Source: Dryomyza anilis
Lineage: Eukaryota; Arthropoda; Insecta; Diptera; Dryomyzidae
Direction: 5' to 3'
DNA: 64,000 nt
Assembly: GCA_951804985.1 (NCBI GenBank)
Contig: OX638130.1
Location: 81,958,583-82,022,582, forward strand
A program made the position numbers and the translations under genes. Under the pieces are notes generated by a model. It had not been told where the DNA came from. It saw only the letters and a program-made list of their open reading frames with translations, and did no database searches. Of the stretch, positions 44,142-56,335 are shown piece by piece. Numbering within the stretch: the stretch's first letter is position 1; every line of letters begins with the position of its first letter.

Positions 44142-46473
44142 AAAGCCCATTTTAGAACCTGTGCTACGGAACCATTCGAAAAGGTAAAATTAAATCTGAA
44201 TTTTGAAAACGCTAAATTGATTACATAATAGTCTTATGAAGAAGAAGAAAACAAATTAATTAAAAAAAAAGATCAACAAATTCATCACAGTTCGAATAGA
44301 TACATATTAAATAATCAAATCGATTTCTGATAATAAGTAGCATAGATTTCAAAATAGTTTAATTTAAATCAAAGAGTAACAAATTTAATTCAGAATAACC
44401 CATTGATGCCAGACAAATACAAATTGTATTCAAAATGATCAGATTGACTTGAGTTAAGAATAAAAGGTACAATTTGTATACTTGATTTTAAAATATTAAA
44501 AAATATAGAAAGTAATAAAAGAATTTTAGAAACAACAAATGAACAGAATTCAATGTGCTCCAGCTGAATTAAATTCTGCAAATGGTGTAGTTAAATTTCA
44601 TTATATTTCATTAAGATCATGACCATGATATGGTATATTTAAATAATAACATATATTATTTGTATTTTTTTTTTATATAAATTCATTTTTGCACCACTCA
44701 TAACTATTATTCTAAACACACCTAGCGTGCGCATATCTATGGTTACTGCCAGTCGGTACCCCTAACGATTATTTCGAAATTATTTTGTTTTTCTTGTTTC
44801 ACGACTCGACTACTCAATGAACAAAGTCCTCGCAGTGGTAAATTTTTTACGAGCAGGGGGTACCTTCGCACTGCCAAGCATTTTTTATGATATTTACACA
44901 GTCAACCTTAAACCACACCTTTTACAGGGCAAAAACAACAATAACTGAGCGCACTTGTAAATTAAATAAATGAAAAATGCAAAAATAAAACGCAAATGAA
45001 ATGAAATGTGGAAGAAGGTGGAGCAAGAGCAACGCGAATGCGAATGCGAAATGCAATGAATGTAAATGAAAAACTCTGCAGGAACAGAAGGCAGCAGCTA
45101 GGTGACTGACTAGGTACAATGATGCAACAACATCGCGACCCATTCTACTCCGCGCCCTGGCCCGATCCGATCCGTTTCGACCCAAACCATTTTTTAACGG
45201 CTTTGCTTTGATGGTTCATTGTCGTTTGCGCGCGAATGCACTGCAATGCAACACTTTCACACTGCATTACCGTGGCATCAACATCATCATCAACCCCAAC
45301 ATCAACATCATGACACTACTTACAGCCGGTGCTGCCAACTGCCAACGCCATGCCATGTTGCTGCCGTATTTTTGTTTTATGCGCGCGACTTTTGAGCACC
45401 GAATATTTGTTTTTATGATTTTTATTTTTTTTTTTATTTGTTTTCAGTAATACTACTACTATGTACTAAGAGTGCAAAAAATGTTGTTTTGACATTTTCA
45501 CTTGACAGCAACAGGAGCAGGAACACAAACGAAAAAGAAACAAAAAAGTTAATATTTTTATTCATGTGCGTAAAAAAGTTGTTTGTGAAAAAAACGAGTG
45601 TTAATACAATATTCACTTTGGGATATACTACTCTCCAAAGTGGAGGTACGCATTGACAATCCGTGTATATAACGTTATTTCAGTGAAATAATTTTCAAAC
45701 ACTCTGCACTCGACATGTAATGACTTAATTTGTATTTTTCACTAAAAACATAAAAGTGGAATTCTCAAACTAGATTTTAAAAATTTGAATTACAAAAAAC
45801 CTTTTACAACCTAATTCATGACGATCCATTTCAATTCCAGAAATTCATCAAGAATATTTTACAATATTTAGTAATAAACTTCAAAAAGTGTTTGATAAAA
45901 ATTGTATTTAGTTGGATTTAGTTCGGCAATTAGTACTTTTAAATCCTAAAGACAGAATACAGCATTCATGTGGCATCTCTTTTATATTCCTTTTGTAAAA
46001 TTGCATTCAAAGTGATTTCGCTTTTAAACTAATTAAGTTTTTCCTCACATCACCACCGCCGAATGTCTACATAAATGCAGCTGCCAATTAGAGCGTTTTT
46101 AATATAATGAGGCAGCAAAAGAAACAGTAGAATCAGCAGTTAATGCGGCCACCATAACCGCATTCGCCAAATGATGCCATTCAGTCAAGAGATTCACAAT
46201 TCAATTAGTTAAGTAAAAGTAAATGAGTGCGAATGTGGTAATTTTTATAATAGAAAAAAAAAATGTTAAAGCTTAAGTAAAAATATATTTGTTTAGTCTT
46301 TGGATCTTAAGTCACTTCATTCATTTAAATTCATTTAAAATTAGTTTTATCCAATAAATCAAAATTACTCAATTCACACAGAATATTTAACAACATCTGG
46401 TTTAAAATCCATATAGTTTTGTGAATTTCTTTAAAATGTAAAAATGATGTTAAACGAATAAGGATCAGATTTT
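44142..46473. other. Mixed stretch, no gene seen
   Basis: AT-rich up to 44700. A GC-richer patch follows at 44700-45400, with CATCAACATCATCATCAACC simple sequence at about 45274. AT-rich DNA resumes after 45400. Frames at 44922-45185 (minus) and 45208-45450 (plus) show no domain. Confidence 0.45.
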
Positions 46474-46676
46474 CAGTAAGGTTTAAACTTAGTTTAACCT
46501 AGATTTTATTTCGTTTAAAGTCAACATAACCCAAATATATAAAATGTCAAATTAACTAACTACTGATTGCCTTTTTGTCCATACGATTTAAAAAGAATTC
46601 AGAGGTTTTAATGATGAACTATAGTCGTTTAAAGTGTGAACATGTTTAAACTAAGTTTAAGTTTAAACCTGCACTG
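46474..46676. mobile_element. MITE family D, copy 3 (203 bp)
   Basis: Starts CAGTAAGGTTTAAACTTAGT and ends TAAGTTTAAACCTGCACTG, so the inverted ends are well kept. The interior shares TTCGTTTAAAGTCAACATAA with copy 2 and TAACTACTGATTGC with copy 1 (GACTACTGATT). Confidence 0.75.
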
Positions 46677-47212
46677 AATAACTTAACCTTAAAAGAGTTC
46701 TTTAATTTTGTTTAATTTATCTTTTTTATAGCCATAAAGTCCAAAATATTCATAAAAAATACTAAATTGCTTAACAGATAATAAGACCACAAATACCAAA
46801 ACTTGAATGTCACTGACTTTAATCGCGCCCATAATTCCTCGTTTCTTTTGTGCGCGGCCCTACTTACTTTCCATTTATTTACTGTAACTCAGCACTTTTC
46901 CGCTGCTTTTCTTTCACTTTGAGGAAAACAGAAAGCAGAGCAACAATGCAAAAAATAAAAGACTTCTACTGTCGAAGTCGTTGAACTCAGTAGTAGGTCC
47001 TTTAGTTTTTCTACTACGTTTAAGCCACTCATATCATTTTTTTTACTACATACTTTTGTGCATTTTGATTGTTTTAGCTGAGTATTTTTGCAAGCACAGT
47101 TTTACTATTTTTATTGTAGTTGTTTTTGTTGTTGCACTGTCATATAGCAGTGAATTTTTCGACGCTCTTTTATCTTCCCACACCATCTATTTTGTGTGTA
47201 TTTTTCTCATAG
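46677..47212. other. AT-rich stretch, no gene seen
   Basis: T-rich on the plus strand; the 89-codon frame at 46981-47250 is Phe/Leu/Val-rich and follows from the skew. Confidence 0.4.
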
Positions 47213-47674
47213 ACACACAAAGAAAAATATGTTTGCAGCAAACATTATAAGGTATAATTTTTTAATATAGTTAGTTCTGATAGCAAACTCATAGGTTTCA
47301 AATAATTATTAATGACAATATTTTCCAAAATCTTACATATATTATATAAATTAATTCTTTCATTAATTAAATATATGTTTGTCGCAAATATATTTTTTAT
47401 ATATATGCATGCGATTAAAGAGACAATAATTGCATGGGTTTGAGATGACAAAAATTATCAAATATATAAATTTATAATCATTGTAAGAAAAGTCTGTGCT
47501 GACAGCAAATATATTTTATTTCAGGTAAACATATTTGTGGTTAAAATTTGTAAAATTAATGTGAGACTAATTTACATTAACTCTTTAAATCATAAATTTA
47601 TCATAAAAATCTTTAAATTTTCTTGGCAATTAAAACATATTTGCAGTCAACATATTTACACGCATTTTTGTGTG
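47213..47674. repeat. Possible MITE-like element M with ATATGTTTGCAGCAAA motifs
   Basis: ACACACAAAGAAAAATATGT at the left is partly mirrored by CACGCATTTTTGTGTG at the right. Variants of ATATGTTTGYMGCAAATATA occur at 47227, 47372, 47500 and, inverted, 47636. Similar strings occur at 54541 and 60378 outside it. The ends are too imperfect to be sure of a transposon. Confidence 0.35.
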
Positions 47675-50108
47675 ATTAAAGCGGCAAGTAAACTCAACGT
47701 TGCTTACATTTAGGAGCGCTCCTTGCATGGCAAATGTCATCAAAACTCATACAGTGCACTTTTTACTGTTTGCATTTTTTATTTTATTATTTTTGTTTTG
47801 CATTTTCGTTGACAACCTCAACTCAGCTGTTTCTGCTGTTGATAACGTCTTCTTTCACTACTTCACAATTCACTACTTTTTTAGTACTTTTTACTTTCTT
47901 TTTAAGTAAATTTTTGTATTTTTGTTTTTTTCAATTGTATTAGTTTGTTGCCCGCTGTGGGCGTATTTATGCCGCGTTGCCAAGTACTTTGAATGCAAAT
48001 ACTTCAGTGCAAGGAGTGGCTCGTGTGTGTTGGTGATGATGACACTTTGCAGGAAATGACGAAATGGAAGGTGAGGTCGTCCGACGACGTTGTTTCTTAA
48101 GCATATATTTTACAGCGCTATTTTTGTTGTTATAAATATTTTATATTATCTTATCATATTTTTGTTGTGTTATGAGTTAAGAGAAATATGATTTGGCATG
48201 TGTCACTGGTTGCTAGAAATGTCGTAAAAATTAATGCAATATTCTGTTTTACTGTTTTTTTTTAAAGCAGGTTTCCGTCCTGTAAATTAGGAACATATTT
48301 TGAAGATAAAAATAAAAACCCAATTACGATTTTTTATAACTTTTCATAAAACTCAAAAAGTATAAAAGACACTGAAAAAGTAATGCTATTTCCGAAATGG
48401 GTAGTATTTCTAGTACCCTATATTTTACTAAATTTGACACATTATCCTCTGTTGTCTCAAACGGAAAAAAACAAAAAAAAACAAATCCGAATCAGCACCA
48501 TTACATTGTATAGAAATTATTTGAAAGAATACAGGGAGAATTTTCTACAGACTGTCTCCAGTTACCTCATACCGTTCGAATGAAAACGCAAGAATTTAAA
48601 TTCATTTTCATATTTAGATAAACACGTTATTAATACATATTAATCAATTACGTAAAAATATCTTCAATTTCAAAATCTCAAAAAATATCTTTGTTATATT
48701 TTATATTTTTTTAATCACATTTTAAAATAGCTCATTACTTATAAATGTTCCAACACACTCGTATTTTTCATGACCTCATAAAATGTTGCGTAATCGGAGA
48801 AGTACGTGTTAAAGGAGGCTGAAATAACATGCATCATTAGGTGGGCGCAACCAAGCCAACCCAAAATCCCATAAACCCATAAATACCCTGCGTAGACTGA
48901 CAACAACAGAAAGAAATCGGTTTGTTTGCGTCGTTTCGTCGCCACGCATGCGTGAACAGTTTCGAAATACAGACAGGCACACGCAGGCAGATACAATACC
49001 ACATCCTGCAGATACAAAAAAAAAAATCATATGTGAACTTATGATATTTTCTTTGAAACGGATTTAGTTACTATCATACAACAGATTCAATGCGTTGCAC
49101 GCTGTCGTTGGGCTGTCTATGCAGCTAGTACTACTAATATCGTCCTGCAGATACTTTTGTATCTTACATTAGTCATGCTCTGCGTTGTACTACCTGCACA
49201 TTATCTTTTGTTGGAATTGTCATGCGTATTACTTAGTTTTGCTATTTGTTCTTGCGGCCAGATTGGCAAGATTAGCTGTAAGTGCCAACGAGCTACTTTG
49301 TTCTGCTATTGTATCTTTCAGATACACGAACACAATGCCAACGTGACGAATTGCAAACAAATTTAAAAAGTACTGAGACAGAGCATAACAAAAGGAAATA
49401 TGATTTGGATTTTCAATGTATTTCTAGATAATTCAATATTTACCTAAATTGAGAAACGGAAAAGATTTCGCAAATACTATTTAAAGGTTTTTTTGTTGTA
49501 TTTTTTAATCACCCACAAAGCCAAAGGCATCAAATGTCACTGCTTAGCAGATAAAAGCAGCCACGGCATATCGCTGCAATATGAAACCAGCAGCACAAAC
49601 AATGACAATATAAAATAATGACAAAAAAAAGTAAAGTATGGCAACACTCACGACCGCTACTAATGGAGGACTGAGCTGAGCGCTGCTTCCGCAATGAAGA
49701 TTAAGCCTTTTAAAAATTGAATTGAAAACGAGGAAAAAGATAAAAAAATAATAAAAGTAGATGTATATAAAATTTATAATGAAAAATAAAAAAGCAGATG
49801 ATGGAATTACGAACAACTGACGAAATTACTTAAATTTCATGATTTTAGGATTTGTCCTGATAAAAAAAGATAAATAGCTATAGAATTTAAAAGATTTCGT
49901 AATATTATTGAACTATGATTCCTTTCCAATTGACAAAAATCATTATAAAATTTCACTTTTCTAATTTCAAAGTTAAATGCTATTTATTTACTTTAATAAA
50001 AAGTAAAATACTTACAAAGTCTTGCGTTTTACTGAACTGTAATTACCTGAAATTAGAAGAAAAAATAAAACATTAAAATATATTTTGTTTTAAAATGGTT
50101 TTAATATA
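47675..50108. other. Mixed stretch, no gene seen
   Basis: T-rich patches (47740-47940) yield overlapping Phe-rich frames. An island at 48940-49360 has a 69-codon plus frame (49157-49366), Cys/Leu-rich, without a recognisable family. The minus-strand frames at 48739-49030 are likewise unrecognised. Confidence 0.45.
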
Positions 50109-50336
50109 ATAATAATAGTTTGGCGCTACAGTCCTGTATAGAACTTCGACCGAGCTCTCTCACCATTTTGATCTGTGCGTGTTATATTTGTACTCAAATT
50201 GGTGGGACCTACAGTCCCAGGTTTTGCCGTAGGTTTGCCATTTACTGACGAGAGGTAGCCGCCTCGCATAGAAAAATGTTTTCTATGAAAAAGATATTTG
50301 CAGTCGCTGGGGATCGAACCTGCGAGCCGATTCCTA
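50109..50336 (-). mobile_element. tRNA-derived SINE-1, copy with intact body and tail
   Basis: On the minus strand: GAATCGGCTCGCAGGTTCGA followed by TCCCCAG (B-box-like), TTTTTCATAGAAAACATTTT, GCTACCTCTCGTCAGTAAAT, AGGTCCCACCAATTTGAGTA, AATATAACACGCACAGATCA, and the tail GTAGCGCCAAACTATTATTA. This copy defines the 3' end of the family. The 5' A-box part is missing. Confidence 0.75.
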
Positions 50337-50731
50337 GACAATTTAAATTCGACTTTTTGGCATTTTATTCTAGGTGAAAATTGTCAAAAAGATGATATTA
50401 ATTTTTAAGTTCACTTTAAATTGTCTATGAATATTTCTAAAACAAAAACTATCGATCAAGTTTCAGCTTTGAAACGTATTCCAATCGAATTTGATATACA
50501 ATTTGTAAACAAACGGTTTTGAATACAATGTCTCAATACAAAAATTTCATTTTCAATGAATTCAATCCGTTTCCTTTGACTTGAACGATCTGAATTCGTT
50601 TGGAAAACAATAAATTGTATTGTGACATCGAATTCAAACCCCTCTGTTTACAATTTTTATATGAAATTCCATTGGAATTCGGTCGAAAGTTGGAATATGA
50701 CGATATATTTACAAATTGCCAAAAAAGGGCA
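50337..50731. other. AT-rich stretch, nothing seen
   Basis: GAATTC/GAATTTGA-type strings recur but no defined repeat. Confidence 0.4.
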
Positions 50732-51115
50732 CACAGAAAAAAATAATCAACGTAAATATAGAACAGAACAGAAATTAATTGCATTCATTAATTAATTCAG
50801 CAATGAAATTCACTAATTTAATGAAAACATTTGCTTTTCTTCGTTTATTCAGCAATTCCGTTTGCTAATAAAAATATTTGTATGTCAATGCAGCAAATAA
50901 TTTAGTCGACGCAGTTTTATTAAATATAGTTGCTGAAACTGCGCCTAATTAATTTGCTGCCTTGACATACACATATTCATATTAGCAAACGGAATTGCTA
51001 AATTAACGAAGAATAGCAAATGTTTTCATTAAGTTAATGTATTTCATTGCAGGATTAATTAATGAATGAAATTAATGTCTGTTGCTATATTTACGTAGAT
51101 TATTTTTTTTTTCTG
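50732..51115. mobile_element. MITE family B, full palindromic copy (about 384 bp)
   Basis: Almost the whole unit is one inverted repeat. The left arm begins CACAGAAAAAAATAATCAAC and continues GTAAATATAG; the right arm ends in the complement (CTATATTTACGTAGATTATT followed by a T-run and CTG). Matching internal pairs are ATGAAAACATTTGC / GCAAATGTTTTCAT, CAATTCCGTTTGCTAATA / TATTAGCAAACGGAATTG, and TATGTCAATGCAGCAAAT / AATTTGCTGCCTTGACATA, around a centre near 50930. Foldback structure, no coding capacity. Confidence 0.8.
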
Positions 51116-52100
51116 CAAAGCATTTTTCTAATTTAAAATGACCCACAGATTCCGACAATAAGATTTACAATTTTTCTACGAATATGTTTTAGAGATGGAT
51201 ACCATTTCTAACAATTTTTCTAAATTGTTTCAGATTGTGGGAGCCGAACAAATGTCTCAAAGATGTATTGTCTGGAAAAGTATTGCCAACAGGTAGGGTA
51301 TGCGCACTAAAGGCATCTAAAGGACTCCGGTTCGAATTTTGTAGATTTTCCCAAAAAAGAAAAATAAAACGTTCAAGTGAGAATTATCAATTACTCCCGA
51401 ATTTCGACTGGAGCATTAGAAAAATATTTTCTGATTTGGTTCTATCATTGTGTATCGAATTAAAAAAAAATCTTAAAAGATTTTAAAATCATAATATCAA
51501 AAAAATAACATGGCAATTGATAACAAATTATTTCTAATTGGAACCTTTAAAATGTTTTTGATGGTGTAAATTATTACAAAGAATTCTTAAAACCGTATTA
51601 CTTCAAATGTAATAATTTTTTTTATTGGTTGCACTTCAATGTTTTATTATTGACTGATGTGTTCTTGGTACGTTTGAAAAAATCTGTTTTTTTTAACATG
51701 CATCAATTTCCCTCCGTTGTCCTGTTATCAATGGCATGTGACAGAAATTACATGCATTATATTGAAAAATTGTTACATTGCAGTATTTTTATGCTCAATA
51801 GTTTTGCATGACTTTACATGTGCGACAAACGTAGTAAAAAACAAAAAAACATTTACAAAGAATGGAAAATTGTCAAATAAATATTGCAACTGTGTGGAAA
51901 ATGGTTGCAACCGAGTGAAGGGAAATAGTAAAATCAACTGACTATTGAATCATTGACAAAAATGCATAAATGTCAACATAGAAACGAAAAAAGTTTTCAA
52001 ATTGCATGATATATTGAAGGAAGTCAAATAATATGGAAAGTAATGGCAGGCGGAACCGGAGCTTGGTAGTTGAAAGTGATGTGATGCAGATGATGGGGAA
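51116..52100. other. AT-rich stretch, no confident gene
   Basis: An 83-codon frame (51235-51486) is Lys/Arg/Phe-rich, with no family recognised. Two overlapping frames at 51629-51941 are fortuitous. Confidence 0.4.
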
Positions 52101-53420
52101 AAGAGTTGCAGAAATAGAAATGCAAAACTGAGACACACTGCAGTGCAACAAATATTGATATCAGCTACTAAGTGGCAAATAGAAGGACATGTCAGTAAAT
52201 GGCTGACAGATAGTCAGAAGCATAGAGAGACAGGACAGACATACAGCAGGGTAGAGACATTGATCAAGAGACGCCAGCCACAAGTATGGAAATCTCGATG
52301 CCAAGTCAGGACATGACAACAGATGTCAGTTATATTTGCTGTTGCCATAAAAGAGAAGAGGTTGGAATTCAAAAATAGCTAAAGAATATTTAGGCCAACA
52401 TTTTGCATAATCTAAAAAATCCACACCAAACATAGTAATAAAAAATAAAGAGTGAAATAAAAAATAAAAGGCTTAAAAATAACTGCAAATATAGCCCAGC
52501 AATTAAACCAAAAAGCAATCATTTTAAAGCGTAGGTTTTACAACTAAACCATTTGCAATTTTAGTCGCAACAACAAATGGCTGCCAGAATTACTAAAAAT
52601 AAAAACCGAAATGGAAAATGTACCGAATTGGCGTAACTATTCCAGGCATTTAAGTGACATGCAAGAGTAGAACAAAAAAAAGTATAACAAAAAAACTAGC
52701 TACTTCCGTAAAATACACAATCAACCAAAAAATAAACTCACAAAAAAACCATACAATAATCCGCAAAAATCCGTACTTGAATCTGGCATAAAGTAGGGTA
52801 ATAAAATTCAGCAGCATCGCCTTCTCAACGAACGACAGCTACCAAAAAGAAGAAAAAAAACTCCTACTTGAGCATAAAATTCAAATTTCCAACACAACGC
52901 CAGAACACGAGCAAAAACTTCAAAATCGCCCAACTTTTGGACCGGAATTGTCGCCGACTGACTGCCTGTCCGCCTGAAATACATATAAAGCATACGATTT
53001 TCGGCCTATGTATGTGGCAGGCCGACATTCAGTCCAAGCCACTTCTTGACTTTGCTATATTTAAACAGTTTGTCGTTTGTCACAAAAAGTTCTAAAGGCT
53101 TTGAACGTTTTTGTCGTTGTCCGCCCGGTTCTCAATGGTCCCAGTCCATCGCTTTTTAACGAACTCTTATTTAAGATTCATGAACTACTACTTCTTCTTT
53201 TTTTTTAGTGTAACTTTCGCTGTGCCTTCGTGATGAGGAGGAAAGTTTTGATTTTTATTTGGGTTTTATTTTTTATTATTTTGCAGGCCATTTGACTTTG
53301 TCAGCGAAACAAGTTGACAGTGGACATGAATGTAGGACGGATGCAATGCAAGTTGGGAAGTGTAAGAGGCACATGACAATGACAAACATTTTTGGCGCAA
53401 TTTTATAAATTCTTTTGAAA
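52100..53420. other. A-rich island, no confident gene
   Basis: The plus strand is purine/A-rich from about 52150 to 52980, comparable to the 27.5-28.6 kb island. GACA-type simple sequence lies at 52180-52250. The frame 52868-53095 (75 codons) has no recognisable domain. Confidence 0.45.
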
Positions 53421-54619
53421 GCCTAAATATAAATGCTGCACAATTAAACATTTATAACATTTTTTAACAAGTTATAAAAGCAATGTGATGAATTGACATA
53501 TTCTACTAAAATTATACGACTATTTTAACAGTTACTACTTTAACACATGAACTCATTTAATACTGACCCTCCGATTCATTCATCTGAATTTGATAAAACT
53601 TCACACATGTTGTTATGAATCATCTAACAGAAACATTTTGCTATAAAATCATGCATGTATATCAGATAAGTGTTACAACCGAAGGATATAGGACCCCTAA
53701 AACCAGGCTTCGAAAAGCACGCTCTGTTTCTCACTCAACAGCAGCGAGCTAACTACTGTTGCGCGACTCGAACATATGAACACTGAAACATTGTTTATGT
53801 CACAAATACGTACGAGCGCTCTCTGTTTGTGAGCGCTCAATTCCGAAGCCTGCATAAAACTAAGAGGCACAAAGATGAATTTCAAATTCCCTAATTTTCC
53901 AATTTTTTAGTACTTCAATCTTTCCTATCGATGACACTCAATGCGCGTTACCTCTTAACTGGCTCTAACTGGATATTTTTTAAAGATTGGTTATTATATT
54001 TCATTTATTTTGGAATCCGATTACAGCGAAGCGGTGCTATGAAATTAACCCAATAGACCAGGTAACTGGAATCACGCAAGTAAATAGTAAGAACCCCCTA
54101 AAAAGATGAAGCACCAAGAGGTTTTACAATTTTCATCTTCACAATTTTCCAATTCTATTTTTAAGTAGTTCAATCTTTCCTGTCCATGAAAACCAATTAT
54201 TGATACTTCTTAGAGGTTTTTTTGTTGTTAATGGACTATGTACAGGTCTGTATTTAAAGAATTTAAAAAGAATTTTAAAAAGCTATAAGTACCAACACAT
54301 TAAAACTACAGTGATTTCTAAATGATATGTCTAATTGAAAATTTGATTTACATCTAATTGCAACCAAATTTAATGAATTTTGCAATTTTTAAAATTAGTT
54401 TAGGAGGCATGAAAATACGAAAGGAAAACCAATAATCCTTTTATTAGAAATATATTATATAATTAGAAAAACTATGAAATTATGCTCTGAAATCAAGCGG
54501 TCATCTTCTATTGCTCTTACAATTTATGATTTTAATCCTAACATATTTGCAGCCAACATATTTTTCGAATAAGGAGAATTCACACGAAAACGAACACATT
54601 CTCGAAGCGATATTGAGCG
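53421..54619. other. AT-rich stretch, nothing seen
   Basis: A short direct repeat TTCAATCTTTCCT (53916, 54170) follows AATTTTCCAATTYTWTTTT, suggesting a small duplicated segment. Nothing else is seen. Confidence 0.4.
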
Positions 54620-54840
54620 CCAAATTAAGACTACCTGGTATGTAGATATCGATGTATTTTATTGAAGTTTTATGTGTAAGAAATCGGAGCGATATCGAAA
54701 AGAAGATTGAAGATTTTGCGATATCGATGCGATGAATGTTTAAATCGCTTATTGTCAATGAATTTAAATTTACGAGAAATTTAAAAAATTATAATCGATA
54801 AAACAATGATATCGAAATTTTTTATCGAAATAATTCGAGA
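54620..54840. repeat. Decayed dispersed repeat R2, copy 2
   Basis: Collinear with 11697-11905 (GTAGATATCGATG, GAAATCGGAGCGATATCGAA, TTGCGATATCGATGCGATGA, ATGTTTAAAT). The minus-strand frame 54501-54758 lies over it and is not called. Confidence 0.55.
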
Positions 54841-56124
54841 TAGCCTCGAGTCATCGGAGGTCTCCGAAACATGTAAAACTGGGTTCGGAAGACTGAAATC
54901 GTGGTATTCCAGGGTTTCGCATTAGAATCCGGAGACTGACTTCATCAAAAACATATATTAGTTATTCGATTTGTATTGTTTCTGTGGACTGCTCTGTTCG
55001 TAACAGTTAATCTTAAAGTATTTAATTAGTTTTATTTTTTATTATCACAACTCTAAACTGATTCCGAATGGTTTCCGTTTAGTTTGGTAACAGTTAATGT
55101 TTAATTTCAGATATAAAAAGTTTAAATTTCGTGGCATAAAATACTAAAAAATTACATTAGACTTTCAATCAACGTATTTTAAAAAATATTTATCTATATT
55201 AATTAATTTTTTAGTTACCGTAAACGTTTCAACCAAATTACAAAATCCACCTTATAATAAACAAACAAAAAAAGGCCAAACAAGAGCGACATATTTTATT
55301 ATTTCAAAATAATTGAGTTATTAACTATTTGAAGAATCGAATACTCTACAGTTACGTGTCAATAAACACGACAAACACACACGATTACCGGGAATAGAAA
55401 AGCAATTGTTGTTCTATGGACAAAGTGCACTTTAATATGCATGTCACAAGAGCATGAGGCTCATAATAAATGCCAGGCCAATGCAAGCCACCTCATGAAG
55501 AAAATGGCCTGACATTGTTGGGGATCGACTAGCAACAATTAAACGCAGTAACAGCAACAGCAGCAGCATGTTGCATGTAGACGACTTGCATGCCAAGCGA
55601 TCCAATGGCCAACAATGTGTTTATTGTTGTTACGGTTGTTGCTGCTGTTACTCCTGCTGTTGATGACGACGACAACCATGATGATGATGATGACAACGAT
55701 TATGATGTTGTTATTGTTCTTACAATAAAGTTATGCAGCTCACATCGCCAAAGTTCCAAAGCAGGAACACCTCAACGACATTGTTGCTGCTACTGCTGTT
55801 GTCTGTTGCTGCATTGATTTTGGCATAAATTGTCAATAAAAACGAATCAAAAGGAGTGTACGATATCACGAAAGTACACGCAGAGAAAAAAAAACATATG
55901 TTTGTTAGTATCATTTAATAGTGAATTAAGTTGTTATGGTTGCGGCAATCGTTTAATATAAAATGACTACAAAACATGAACAAATATTTTCAATTACATC
56001 CATACATCAATTTTATATAATATTCGAGTGTTGATTTTGACTGCTTACTCGAGTTTTTCATATTACCAAACGTTTTTCGCAAAAATGGCTATCGAAATTT
56101 TAGTCCAGATATTCTTTTGTTGAT
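54841..56124. other. Mixed stretch, no gene seen
   Basis: A trinucleotide-rich island lies at 55500-55815 (CAG, TTG, GATGATGATG runs), where the 75-codon frame 55590-55817 reads poly-Val, poly-Asp and poly-Cys repeats and is not called. CACGCAGAGAAAAAAAAACA (55877) resembles the left end of element M. Confidence 0.45.
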
Positions 56125-56335
56125 AGGGCATATTTTTAAATGGAATAAAGATGGAAAAAAGTTATTAATTTTCGTATTTACTTTGGACTATGCTCTGGAT
56201 AACCATAAAACATTTTCTTTTTTTAAAATCAGATCCTATATGCCAAAGAAATAAAGCAAAAATAGTTTACAAAAATGCAAAATTTTCCAATTTAGATCCA
56301 AATATCTCAAACACGTTTTGGAATATTAACTTCCA
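56125..56335. repeat. Dispersed repeat R1, copy 3
   Basis: Contains GGGCATATTTTTAAATGGAA, AAAAGTTATTAATTTTCGTA, TTTGGACTATGCTCTGGATA, ACCATAAA, CAGATCCTATATGCCA and ATATCTCAAACACG, in the same order as the other copies. Confidence 0.55.

Noticed and set aside
55590..55817. 75-codon frame with Val, Asp and Cys runs
   Set aside because: It is a trinucleotide-repeat translation without other support.
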